Shown here one piece after another: positions 1 to 6,715 of a stretch of DNA of 7,414 nt; position 1 is the stretch's first letter; each line of letters begins with the position of its first letter. The DNA is from Thermogutta sp. (GTDB lineage Bacteria > Planctomycetota > Planctomycetia > Pirellulales > Thermoguttaceae), in assembly GCA_012798155.1 (NCBI GenBank), contig JAAZNR010000721.1, positions 1-7,414 on the forward strand. The letters run 5' to 3'. Position numbers and translations under genes: made by a program. The notes under the pieces were generated by a model. The model was not told the DNA's origin. It did not search any database and worked only from the letters and a program-made list of their open reading frames with translations.

Positions 1-58
1 ATGAATGAACGGACGCGGCGGAGCGCGCCCCTGCGTCCGAAGTTCGACCCGGCAACCC

Positions 59-187
59 GAGCCGCTGGCGTAAGCCGGCGGGTAGAAGAAGCACACGGAA
101 ACGTCATCGCGCCGACATGGGAGCCACCGGCGTAAGCCGGCGGGTCAGCAACAACGCAAACTGGAGCCACCAGCGTAAGCTGGTGGT
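59..187 (+). repeat. Three copies of a GTAA-loop palindromic repeat
   Basis: Three copies share the form GAGCC-(stem)-GTAA-(stem). Stems are 62-69/74-81, 124-131/136-143 and 167-174/179-186, each 8 bp around a GTAA loop. Copy 1 has one T-G wobble, copy 2 one A-C mismatch (a G-T wobble on the other strand), and copy 3 is perfect although three stem bases differ from copy 2. Starts are 62 and 43 bp apart. As RNA of this strand each would form a hairpin capped by GUAA, a GNRA tetraloop. The same family occurs inverted at 6829-6950. These resemble REP-like dispersed intergenic elements; their function is unknown. Confidence 0.9.
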
Positions 188-298
188 GGAAGCACTACGA
201 AGAGGCGCGGCTGGGGGCTGCGCTCCGCTCCGAGCCGGTTTCGGATTCGGCGATGGCGATTGCCGGATCGCGGCAGACGACCCGTCGCCTATTGGCCT

Positions 299-383
299 TT
301 GACGCATTGTCTCTTGCCTATTGTCCGTTGCCTACAGTCCGTTGACGCATTGTCCGTTGACTCATTGTCCGTTGACGCAATCC
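299..383 (+). repeat. Degenerate 14-15 bp tandem repeat
   Basis: Six head-to-tail units can be read, starting at 299, 314, 328, 342, 357 and 372, with the consensus TTGACGCATTGTCCG. Units 4 and 5 are nearly identical, units 2 and 3 are one base shorter, and unit 6 breaks down after its first nine bases. Four of the six units begin with TTGAC, which resembles a -35 box. The array ends just before the candidate proA promoter and supplies its -35 hexamer. Confidence 0.85.
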
Positions 384-400
384 AGGGAAATCGGGATACT
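372..400 (+). promoter_or_regulatory. Candidate proA promoter
   Basis: TTGACG (372-377, five of six matches to TTGACA) is followed after 17 bp by GATACT (395-400, four of six matches to TATAAT). Transcription would start near 407 and give a leader of about 105 bases before the proA ATG. The -35 box is the last unit of the tandem repeat. This is consensus matching only; the promoter preference of this organism is not known. Confidence 0.4.
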
Positions 401-423
401 TGAAACGGGAATCTTCGGGGCCG

Positions 424-462
424 CGCGGCCGCATCGGGAACCGATTCTTTCTCTCGGCCGCG
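424..462 (+). other. Leader inverted repeat upstream of proA
   Basis: CGCGGCCG (424-431) and CGGCCGCG (455-462) are exact inverted repeats separated by 23 bases, so a transcript from the candidate promoter would carry an 8 bp GC-only stem about 50 bases before the proA start. Each arm also contains the palindrome CGGCCG. A short direct repeat, ATCGGGAAC, occurs once inside the loop and once just after the stem (near 433 and 470). No known riboswitch was recognised. Confidence 0.45.
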
Positions 463-513
463 TGGCTGTATCGGGAACTAATCCTTCCGCAGAGGGGTAT
501 CAAGGGCGAGTTG

Positions 514-1788
514 ATGAGTGAAGCGAATCATCCCGACTGGCGAGCGTACGCGGAGGAGACGGCTCAGCGTGCGAAGGCCGCCTCCATGGAGTTGGCCCGT
601 CTCGCGGCCGGCGTCAAGCAAAAGTGGTTGCGGCAGTCGGCACGCTTGCTGAAAGAGCGATCCGTGGCCCTGGCGGAGGCCAATCATCGGGACTTGGCGG
701 CGGCGCCCGCCTTCGGGCTGACCGATGCCCAGGTCGATCGGCTGAAACTCACGCCCCCGCGGATCGAGGCCATGGCCCGGGCCTTGGAAGAGGTCGCACT
801 GCTCCCCGAGCCGATCGGCGAGGTGATCTGGTCTTCGGTGCGGCCGAACGGGCTGTTGGTGCAAAAGGTCCGCGTGCCGCTGGGGGTGATCTTTTTCATC
901 TACGAGTCCCGGCCCAACGTGACGGCGGATGCCGCGGCCCTGTGCGTCAAGAGCGGCAACGCCGTGATCCTGCGCGGGGGAAAAGAGGCGGCCCATTCCA
1001 ACCGGGCGATCGTGGAAGTCATGATGGAGGCCGGCGCCGACGTCGGTCTGCCCCTGGACGCCGTGCAACTGGTGGCTACGCCCGAACGCGAAGTGGTCGG
1101 CCATTTCCTCAATCTGCCCCAGTATATCGACCTGGCCATCCCTCGCGGCGGCGAGGGCCTGATCCGCCGCGTGACGGCCGAGGCCAAGATGCCCGTCATC
1201 AAGCACTTCGCCGGCAATTGCCACGTGTATATCGACGCCTCCGCCGATCCCGACCTGGCGGAACGCATCACCGTCAACGCCAAGTGCCAGAGGATGGGCG
1301 TTTGCAACGCGGCGGAGTCGCTGGTCTTTCATCGCGCCGCGGCCGGTCCGCTGTTGCCGAGGATTTGCGAGGCCCTGGCAAGGCACGGCGTCGAAATCCG
1401 CGGCGACGAAACGACCTGCCGGCTGTTTCCCCGCGCCAAGCCGGCCGGGGAAGAAGACTATTTCGCCGAGTATCTCGGCCCCATCATCTCCGTCAAGGTG
1501 GTGGATGATCTGAACGCGGCGATCGACCACATCAACCGTTACGGATCGAAGCATACGGATGCCATCGTGACGCGGGATTGGAACGCCGCGCGGGAGTTTT
1601 GCCGGGCGGTCGATAGCTCCGCCGTCATGGTCAACGCCAGTACCCGCTTCAACGACGGCGGAGAATTCGGCTTGGGTGCCGAGATCGGCATCAGTACGGA
1701 CAAGTTCCACGCCCGGGGACCCTGCGGGCTGAACGAGCTGACCAGTTACAAGTACGTGGTGTTCGGGGAAGGGCAAGTGCGGGAATAG
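514..1788 (+). CDS. proA: Glutamate-5-semialdehyde dehydrogenase (gamma-glutamyl phosphate reductase)
   Basis: ProA catalyses the second step of proline biosynthesis, the NADPH-dependent reduction of gamma-glutamyl phosphate to glutamate-5-semialdehyde, in the cytoplasm. The product is 424 residues, close to the usual 410-430. Family signatures are clear: ESRPNVT at 131-137, the catalytic cysteine at 264 in [11 protein letters not shown], and the C-terminal [17 protein letters not shown] that nearly all ProA proteins carry (with M or V in place of the C). I chose the ATG at 514 (MSEANHPDW) because it gives the family length and follows a purine-rich AAGGGCGAG. The frame stays open upstream to a TTG at 400, but those 38 residues come from the repetitive leader and do not look like protein. 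A TTG at 511 is an in-frame alternative. No proB is visible. fliM starts 187 bases after the stop on the same strand, so the two may or may not be cotranscribed. Confidence 0.96.
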   Translation: MSEANHPDWRAYAEETAQRAKAASMELARLAAGVKQKWLRQSARLLKERSVALAEANHRDLAAAPAFGLTDAQVDRLKLTPPRIEAMARALEEVALLPEPIGEVIWSSVRPNGLLVQKVRVPLGVIFFIYESRPNVTADAAALCVKSGNAVILRGGKEAAHSNRAIVEVMMEAGADVGLPLDAVQLVATPEREVVGHFLNLPQYIDLAIPRGGEGLIRRVTAEAKMPVIKHFAGNCHVYIDASADPDLAERITVNAKCQRMGVCNAAESLVFHRAAAGPLLPRICEALARHGVEIRGDETTCRLFPRAKPAGEEDYFAEYLGPIISVKVVDDLNAAIDHINRYGSKHTDAIVTRDWNAAREFCRAVDSSAVMVNASTRFNDGGEFGLGAEIGISTDKFHARGPCGLNELTSYKYVVFGEGQVRE

Positions 1789-1861
1789 TTCCAGCGGCGG
1801 TTTCATCGCAGGAGCGTTGCGGTGCGGACCCGCGGAATCGGCCGGGTTCGCGGCGGCGAAT

Positions 1862-1893
1862 GCGGCGGGCCGGCCCCGCCGCGGTCCCCGCGG
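1862..1893 (+). terminator. Overlapping GC hairpins after proA
   Basis: An 8 bp perfect stem, GCGGCGGG (1862-1869) with CCCGCCGC (1875-1882), encloses a 5-base loop. A second stem, CCGCGG (1879-1884) with CCGCGG (1888-1893), shares bases with it, so the two exclude each other. There is no T-tract, so this is not a canonical intrinsic terminator. It may slow polymerase or stabilise the proA 3' end, or be chance in GC-rich DNA. Confidence 0.3.
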
Positions 1894-1960
1894 AGCACGG
1901 CGGCCCCTCGCACCCTGCCCGCGCCATCACCATGCACGACCATGATAGTCTCGGCGGACG

Positions 1961-1978
1961 AAGGGAAGGGATGCCATG
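1961..1978 (+). promoter_or_regulatory. fliM ribosome binding site
   Basis: AAGGGAAGGG (1961-1970) lies five bases before the ATG at 1976. Another ATG at 1971 directly abuts the site but is in a different frame. The conserved FliM N-terminus (MSSDDILTQAEIESLL) begins at 1976, which settles the start. Confidence 0.75.
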
Positions 1979-3061
1979 TCGTCCGATGATATTCTGACGC
2001 AGGCGGAAATCGAGAGCCTTTTGGCGGGCGCGGGCAAAGCGGCGGAATCGTCGCCTGCCGAGTCTCCCTCAGGATCGAACGCCCCCCAGGTTTCCTCGCT
2101 ACCTTCCGCGGCCCCGCCTACGGCGCATCCGAGCGGCGAGAGCCCGCGCCGATCGCGGGACAAGATCATCCCCTACGATTTCAAGCGGCCGGAGCGGGTG
2201 GGCAAGGAGCAGATGCGATCCTTGCAGACGCTCCACGAGGGCTTCAGCCGCAACTTCGCGGCCGGGCTGTCCGCCATGCTGCGATCCATGGTGGAGGTCA
2301 AACTGACCAGCGTGGATCAATTGACCTACAGCGAGTTCGTCTTCAGCCTGGACAATCCCACCTGCTTCAATCTGATCCGCGCGGAGCCGCTGGAAGGGCA
2401 CATCATCCTCGATATCAACCCGTCGATCCTCTACCCCATGATCGACCGGTTGCTGGGCGGCGGACGCGAGCCGACCCCCGTCTCCCGCAGGCCCTTGACG
2501 GAGATCGAACGCCGCCTGGTGGGGCGCATCACCGGCCTGTTTTTGGAGGAGCTGAAGCGGGCATGGAGCAACGTGGTCGCGCTGCAACCCGAAGTCGTCC
2601 GCGTGGAGAGCAATCCCCAGTTGGTGCAAATCGTGCCCCCCAACGAGGTCGTGGTCTTGATCAGCTTCGAATTGACGCTGGGCGAGATCCGCGGGATGGC
2701 CAACCTCTGCATCCCCTACAACAGCATCGAGCGGATCGCGAGCAAGCTCTCCGCCAACAGTTGGGCCTCGTACGGCAAGAAGCAGGTCTCGCCCGAGGCC
2801 GGCCAACGGATCGGCAAGACGCTCCGCGGTTCCCGCGTCCAAGTGGTGGTGGAACTGGCCAAGACGAGCATCACGACGGGCGAATTGGTGAGCCTTCGGG
2901 TGGGCGACATCATCACCACGAAGAAGGACATTCACCGCCCCCTCTTGGTCAAGGTCGAGGGCGTCCCCAAGTTCCACGCGCGTCCCGGCATCTTCAAGGG
3001 CCGCAAGGCCGTCTGCATCGAGGAGATCATCTCCGATTCGAGCCAAGCGATCGGGGATTGA
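1976..3061 (+). CDS. fliM: Flagellar motor switch protein FliM
   Basis: FliM forms the middle of the flagellar C-ring with FliG and FliN and binds phosphorylated CheY to change rotation. The 361-residue product has the full family architecture. The N-terminal CheY-P binding motif ILTQAEIESLL is at 6-16. A Ser/Pro/Ala-rich linker runs to about 62. The core opens with YDFKRPERV (67-75), which begins the CheC-like middle domain. The glycine loop is LLGGGR (G161-G163), where classical FliM has GGxG and contacts FliG. A C-terminal SpoA/FliN-like domain spans about 279-355 (TTGELVSLRVGDII, then HARPGIFKGRKAV). The length is slightly above the E. coli protein (about 334), mainly from the linker. No other flagellar gene is in the window. 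GC and codon use match proA. The gene converges with the SIR2-HerA operon. Confidence 0.95.
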   Translation: MSSDDILTQAEIESLLAGAGKAAESSPAESPSGSNAPQVSSLPSAAPPTAHPSGESPRRSRDKIIPYDFKRPERVGKEQMRSLQTLHEGFSRNFAAGLSAMLRSMVEVKLTSVDQLTYSEFVFSLDNPTCFNLIRAEPLEGHIILDINPSILYPMIDRLLGGGREPTPVSRRPLTEIERRLVGRITGLFLEELKRAWSNVVALQPEVVRVESNPQLVQIVPPNEVVVLISFELTLGEIRGMANLCIPYNSIERIASKLSANSWASYGKKQVSPEAGQRIGKTLRGSRVQVVVELAKTSITTGELVSLRVGDIITTKKDIHRPLLVKVEGVPKFHARPGIFKGRKAVCIEEIISDSSQAIGD

Positions 3062-3090
3062 AGGCGTCCGCGCGACCCGGCGCGCCGGGG

Positions 3091-3169
3091 CGAGGTGGAG
3101 AAAAACGCGAGCCTCGGGCGTCAGCCCGAGGTGCAGGAATGCGCGCAGCCCGAGGTGGAGGAAGCGGCG
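3091..3169 (+). repeat. Palindrome and short repeats after fliM
   Basis: CCTCGGGC (3112-3119) and GCCCGAGG (3124-3131) form a perfect 8 bp stem around a GTCA loop, the same geometry as the GTAA-loop repeats elsewhere in the window but with a different stem. The motif CGAGGTGSAGRAA occurs three times, starting at 3091, 3127 and 3151, the second overlapping the hairpin arm. The hairpin is about 50 bases after the fliM stop and could end its transcript, but no T-tract follows. A second family of dispersed intergenic elements is the simplest reading. Confidence 0.65.
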
Positions 3170-3223
3170 CAATCCCCATTGCGGCGGCCTTCGCACCGGG
3201 GTGGCTGGGGTCGGAGCGAAGCA

Positions 3224-3256
3224 GAATTCCACTCCGCGTCCATGCCATTGTTGGGC
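3224..3256 (-). other. attC-like 5' half site after herA
   Basis: On the minus strand the herA stop (TAG, 3268-3266) is followed after nine bases by GCCCAAC (3256-3250), a perfect match to the attC core RYYYAAC, then by AATGGCATGGACGC. Known attC sites usually begin close to the stop of the cassette gene with a core, then AA, then a GC-rich inner arm, as seen here. An inner hairpin is possible further on: CGGAGTG with CGCTCCG, seven pairs including one wobble. However, no 3' core GTTRRRY and no arm complementary to TGGCATGGAC was found in the following 190 bases, so the site is incomplete or eroded. A 7-base degenerate core alone is expected by chance about once per kb per strand; the position and flank are what make it notable. 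Confidence 0.4.
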
Positions 3257-3265
3257 TTCTTCATT

Positions 3266-5041
3266 CTATCCTTCTCTGCTTTGTGAGCGCCACCGTTTAC
3301 CAACATCAGACAAATGTTGGTCCGTAATTGGATCAGATTGCCAGCCCTTATCGAAATCTATGTCCTGTGATCGAGGAAGAGGTTTACCATCCTTCACCAG
3401 ATCCCTAATAAGTATTCGTGAGGGCAATACTGCAGCCTGTCCAACGAAGATCGCTTCCCGACGTCGAAGGCTCGAAAGCACCTTTGTCAGTCCAGCGAGG
3501 GAATCAGGCAGTATCCCTTGTACTTGGCTTCGATCCGCATCATTCGTGATGCGCAAGACTATCCACGAATTGCATTGTGACAACACGGTTGACTCAACTT
3601 CACTAGGACGCTGGGAAACAAGCATCAAGCCGATACCATATTTGCGCCCTTCTTTAGCAATTCTTCTAATCGCATCTTGCGCGGCCTCATATTGCGCGTC
3701 ACCACGATTAGGCACATAACGATGCGCCTCTTCGCACACGAGCAGCACGGGGTTGCGTTCTCGCTCTTCTCGCGTTTGCCAGAGTTTCACAGAAAACAGT
3801 ATTCGCGCAATCGCAGAACTAGCCGCACCCGCTACTTCGTTAGGAACGCCCGACAAGTCCACGATTCGAATATGATCACTGTCACAGATAAATTGTTTAA
3901 CAATACGAGTCAGGGGGTCATTTTTCCCATCCCATTCCTTCATCATGAACCTCTTTCGACTATCTCGACAAAGCGATTCGACTTTTCTGATTACTTTTGT
4001 ATATCCTTCATGCTTCTTCTTGTCAGCTCCATCTGGACGAAGGGAGTTTACAGCACCAACAAGGCCATGTTCATTATCTCTTGCACCATCTCTTGCACCC
4101 TTTTTGTTTCCGAGTTCGTCCAATTCGTAGGGGTCACCAATGAAATACGGAATCGGAGAATCAACAGTAATACTGTTCTCATCTATGCCTAGTATTTTTG
4201 CACCCTCCCGACGCGCTTTCAAAAGTGCATTCATAACGATATTAGTCTGTGAAGTTGCAGCTTCTTCTGTCTTTCCAATGATAAGAGAAACCGTTTCCTC
4301 CATATCGAGAAGCCAATAGGGGAGATCTAGTGTGTTCTCATCGGTGCATAGCCTCACACGCTCCGGGAAGGCCGTGCCATATTCATTATGTGGATCGAGA
4401 ACGACGATGTGAGGATGCCACTTCGAATGTTGGGCATCTTTGCCTCGATCAAGAATGGAATGAAGAATGGCGGCAACTGTTCCCGACTTTCCAGAACCAG
4501 TAGAGCCCAATATGGCCGTGTGTTTGCCAAGAAGATCGTTCATTTCCGCGTAGCAAGGCGTTCCACCAGAGCCAACATGTTCACCAAGAAGGATGGTCGG
4601 GCCGGCTCCTTCTCCATATATGAAACCCAACTCGGAGCGGGGCGTCAGGTAGACCTTTTGTTGCGGCAAAGGAAAGGTGGTGACGCCACGCTCAAAGTCC
4701 AGTTTCCAGCCTTTGTCGTCGAACGTCCACTCACCTTCGCCGAACAAATCAGCCTCAATAATGCGCGCGGTTCCGCTCGATTCTGGGTTAAGGCCTTTCT
4801 CGCGCTCATACTCCGATTTCATGCGGAGTCGTCCCACGTAACCGAATATTAGCCTTGCGCCAAAATGAATTGTGATTATCGAACCGAATTGCCCAATCGG
4901 ATAGATAGAGCCGCCATAAACTAGGCTGAGTTCGGTAATTTGTGGATCTAGTTCTGCGACGATGTGTGTTCCATCTACCTCAATAACAGTGCCGATTTCC
5001 AAATTTGAGATCGGCTCGTTTGGGTTTTTCCTTCCGCTCAT
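3266..5041 (-). CDS. herA: HerA-type hexameric ATPase of a SIR2-HerA defence system
   Basis: This is a FtsK/HerA-superfamily P-loop ATPase that translocates or unwinds DNA as a hexamer. In characterised SIR2-HerA systems it assembles with SIR2 to protect against phage. The product is 591 residues. An N-terminal HAS-type beta barrel (about 13-75, IGTVIEVDGTHIVAELDP) precedes the RecA-like core. Walker A is GSTGSGKS (179-186), the HerA motif LDPHNEYG is at 215-222, and Walker B is PVLLVCEEAH (431-440) with glutamates E437 and E438. VSQRPSEVES (475-484) and the Arg-containing RITNDADRSQV (497-507) follow. An insertion-like charged stretch (about 310-365) contains GARD twice in tandem (315-322), from a 12-base duplication at 4076-4099. 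The start is set by GGAGG (5052-5048), six bases before an ATG that overlaps the SIR2 stop as ATGA, implying translational coupling. GC is clearly lower than in proA and fliM, which suggests acquisition by transfer. Confidence 0.93.
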   Translation of the reverse strand: MSGRKNPNEPISNLEIGTVIEVDGTHIVAELDPQITELSLVYGGSIYPIGQFGSIITIHFGARLIFGYVGRLRMKSEYEREKGLNPESSGTARIIEADLFGEGEWTFDDKGWKLDFERGVTTFPLPQQKVYLTPRSELGFIYGEGAGPTILLGEHVGSGGTPCYAEMNDLLGKHTAILGSTGSGKSGTVAAILHSILDRGKDAQHSKWHPHIVVLDPHNEYGTAFPERVRLCTDENTLDLPYWLLDMEETVSLIIGKTEEAATSQTNIVMNALLKARREGAKILGIDENSITVDSPIPYFIGDPYELDELGNKKGARDGARDNEHGLVGAVNSLRPDGADKKKHEGYTKVIRKVESLCRDSRKRFMMKEWDGKNDPLTRIVKQFICDSDHIRIVDLSGVPNEVAGAASSAIARILFSVKLWQTREERERNPVLLVCEEAHRYVPNRGDAQYEAAQDAIRRIAKEGRKYGIGLMLVSQRPSEVESTVLSQCNSWIVLRITNDADRSQVQGILPDSLAGLTKVLSSLRRREAIFVGQAAVLPSRILIRDLVKDGKPLPRSQDIDFDKGWQSDPITDQHLSDVGKRWRSQSREG

Positions 5042-6198
5042 CGTTCACCTCCCAGCAAACGCGCAAGAATCTCAAACTTCCACCATGGCAAATCGGAGTC
5101 TTGCGTGGATTGCTTGTTGCCGTGGAAGAAACCCTTGTTAGCATACACGCGGATCTGCTCGTTGATTGTGGTATTATTTAACCATTTCTGCAGTGTACCT
5201 TGAGCTTCTACACTTTCAATGAACGCCGCGACGGTGAGCCTGCCCTCCGATTGGAACAAAGCGTTTTCTATCTCTAAATTAATATGCGAATCGCCGAAAC
5301 TATATCCACAGATCGCCAATACCATTTCCTTGCCTTTGCTAGGGCACAGACTGTCGCGCATGTATTTTAGCATTTGCGCGAACGGATCGCGTTGGGTCTC
5401 TTGGTATTTCGTTGCAGCAGGGTAAATCAGAACATGGTTACTATCGGACTCGGTCTTGATCCCGGGACGAATCCTTCTCGGCAGAGAGTCATCTTTAAGT
5501 AGGCACCAATCAATTGAACCATGGATCTTGAAAACACGGGCGGATTTTCCCTCAGTTTTGAAAGTGTTTGGTTCCCACCAACCTGTTGCAGCACCGTTAA
5601 AGCCGTCGGAATAGTCCACTCGTTCAAGTCCAAGCGCATCTTCAATGAGTGTGTCATAGTTGAGGACGAAGTAATCGACACATCTACCCGCCTTGCCCGC
5701 CTGTAGCGAACCGTGTATTGCCCTGACGAATTGTTGATGCGTCGCGATGTTGACTTCTTTTTTAGCGATTGTGGAAGAAACGGCTTTTTGTATTTCATCA
5801 AGTGCGGTGTGAAGCTCATTTGCGTCTATCTCCTGATTTCCCACTGAGACTTTGGACTGTGCGGCTTCGCGCCGAGTGCGCCTTTCCGCGATGGAAAGAT
5901 GATCGACGATCTCGCTCATGTAGTCCTCGATGGTGGCAGTATTAGTAGCACCTGAGAATAACTCCTGAACTGTGTCGAGGAGGTGTTTAGTGTGCTTGCT
6001 AATGTCTTTAGTGTGCTCGCTATTGTCCTTATGGCCTAGAACGCTTTTCGTAAGTTCGGGCATTAAGGGAAGGCCGGCGATTTTGCTGCATCCCGCCCCA
6101 AGGAGAAATGCAAGCCGACTTTGAGATAGCAAATCTCGCATGTCTTGAACGACATCTTTCAGTTCTGGAGAGGAAAAAACTGATAAGCCGTCACTCAT
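5038..6198 (-). CDS. SIR2-domain NADase effector of a SIR2-HerA defence system
   Basis: The 386-residue protein is a SIR2-family domain of the defence type, not a histone-type deacetylase. Homologous effectors hydrolyse NAD when activated, and the SIR2 of SIR2-HerA complexes has also been reported to cleave DNA. Motifs: the NAD-binding FLLGAGCSKIAGLP (31-44), LNYDTLIE (179-186) with the likely catalytic Asn180, KIHGSIDW (224-231) with the likely catalytic His226, and GYSFGDSHINLEIENAL (298-314), typical of SIR2_2-like proteins. There is no zinc-finger cysteine pattern. Residues 58-71 are a tandem heptad, DNSEHTK-DISKHTK, encoded by a 21-base duplication at 5986-6027. The first gene of the pair, it has an excellent ribosome binding site and a 4 bp overlap with herA. 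No good promoter of its own was found. The lower GC matches herA and differs from the flanking genes. Confidence 0.92.
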   Translation of the reverse strand: MSDGLSVFSSPELKDVVQDMRDLLSQSRLAFLLGAGCSKIAGLPLMPELTKSVLGHKDNSEHTKDISKHTKHLLDTVQELFSGATNTATIEDYMSEIVDHLSIAERRTRREAAQSKVSVGNQEIDANELHTALDEIQKAVSSTIAKKEVNIATHQQFVRAIHGSLQAGKAGRCVDYFVLNYDTLIEDALGLERVDYSDGFNGAATGWWEPNTFKTEGKSARVFKIHGSIDWCLLKDDSLPRRIRPGIKTESDSNHVLIYPAATKYQETQRDPFAQMLKYMRDSLCPSKGKEMVLAICGYSFGDSHINLEIENALFQSEGRLTVAAFIESVEAQGTLQKWLNNTTINEQIRVYANKGFFHGNKQSTQDSDLPWWKFEILARLLGGER

Positions 6199-6209
6199 TC
6201 CATCCTCCT
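6196..6209 (-). promoter_or_regulatory. SIR2 ribosome binding site
   Basis: On the minus strand AGGAGG (6209-6204) is a full Shine-Dalgarno core five bases before the ATG (6198-6196). An ATG at 6203-6201 sits immediately after it but is out of frame and too close to the site. This fixes the SIR2 start. Confidence 0.85.
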
Positions 6210-6230
6210 AGTCTTAAGGCTAAGGTCGTT

Positions 6231-6686
6231 TTACAATGACCAGCGTATCACGCTCTCGCCGATCGGATGCCCCACGACCGGCGAGACTTTGTCCACGATC
6301 AAGACGATCGCGAACCGGTCGGGGCGACGGGCGCGAGGGACGCCTTTAATCCGGTCGAGCCGCCCCTCCAGGACATCCTTGTAGAGAAAGGGGATTGCCG
6401 ACACGACGTGGTTGCGGGTCGATGCCGCCGGGTGTTGTTTCGGGGCCGAATGCGTCATGAAGCCGTTGAGATCGTCTTGCGCCAGTTGCCGCGGCTGCCA
6501 GCGGTCGTGAAACAGAAGGAACCGGCCAATCGAGGGCAGGTAGGGCTCCCCGGTCCGGCGGCTGTAGTGGCGAACCCGCAGGGCGTGGACGATCAGGGCC
6601 TGGACGATGCTGTCATACAGCCGCAGCGTGGGCTGGCTGCGAAGCAGGGCAAGCGGCGAGCGGACTTGGTTTGTCGTCGCGCTCAT
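6231..6686 (-). pseudogene. Truncated integron-type tyrosine recombinase (N-terminal half)
   Basis: The 151-residue frame matches the N-terminal SAM-like core-binding domain of integron integrases and their relatives, which normally are about 320-340 residues. Recognisable landmarks are RVRHYSRRT (37-45), RFLLFHDR (55-62), the AASTRN block (87-92, family AASTQN), FLYKDVL (100-106) and RARRPDR (118-124). It then stops at the edge of the SIR2-HerA island. The whole catalytic domain, with the Arg-His-Arg-Tyr residues, is absent and is not found on the far side of the island either. Several usually conserved positions look eroded, for example GEPYLPSIGRF where relatives have an EEAYLHWIRRF-like sequence, losing the Trp. 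It cannot recombine DNA. A GGAG lies about nine bases before the ATG, and a good promoter is present upstream. GC is high, like the core genes. A non-integron tyrosine integrase of the same superfamily is possible. Confidence 0.8.
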
Positions 6687-6715
6687 GGTTGAATGCTCCA
6701 GGGACCCTGAAGCCG

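Larger units (their letters stand above)
1..513. other. Non-coding stretch upstream of proA
   Basis: No gene can be supported here. An open frame runs from the ATG at base 1 to a TAA at 133-135 (44 codons), but that stop lies inside a palindromic repeat copy and the peptide is unrecognisable. It could be the tail of a gene entering from the left or simply chance. The other two forward frames are closed by stops in the first few bases. The stretch holds three palindromic repeats (59-187), a tandem repeat (299-383), a candidate promoter (372-400) and a leader hairpin (424-462), described separately. Nothing is recognised in 188-298. Confidence 0.6.

Noticed and set aside
59..187. CRISPR array
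   Set aside because: Repeats are palindromic, imperfect and only about 25 bases, spacing is irregular (62 and 43), spacers on the two sides resemble each other, and no cas gene is present.
400..513. TTG start at 400 giving a 38-residue longer ProA
   Set aside because: The extra residues come from the repetitive leader, do not resemble ProA N-termini, and would make the protein too long.
478..1806. Long minus-strand open frame opposite proA (442 residues)
   Set aside because: It is a shadow of the GC-rich proA gene, rich in His, Gly and Gln runs typical of antisense translation, with no domain.
2099..3232. Minus-strand open frame opposite fliM (377 residues) and plus-strand frame 2563-3327
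   Set aside because: Both are GC-skew shadows of fliM. The first begins by translating the intergenic repeats (HLGLRAFLHLGL), and neither has a recognisable motif.
3061..3249. Missing C-terminal half of the integrase on the far side of the island
   Set aside because: All minus-strand frames here were read for tyrosine recombinase catalytic motifs and none was seen, so the gene is not simply split by the island.
3240..6240. Tn7-like or IS-mediated insertion of the island
   Set aside because: No transposase, no TGT-type terminal repeats and no convincing target duplication. The only inverted match at the edges is six bases.
6267..6692. Plus-strand open frame opposite the integrase remnant (141 residues)
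   Set aside because: The minus-strand frame has clear integrase motifs. This one has none and no convincing ribosome binding site.
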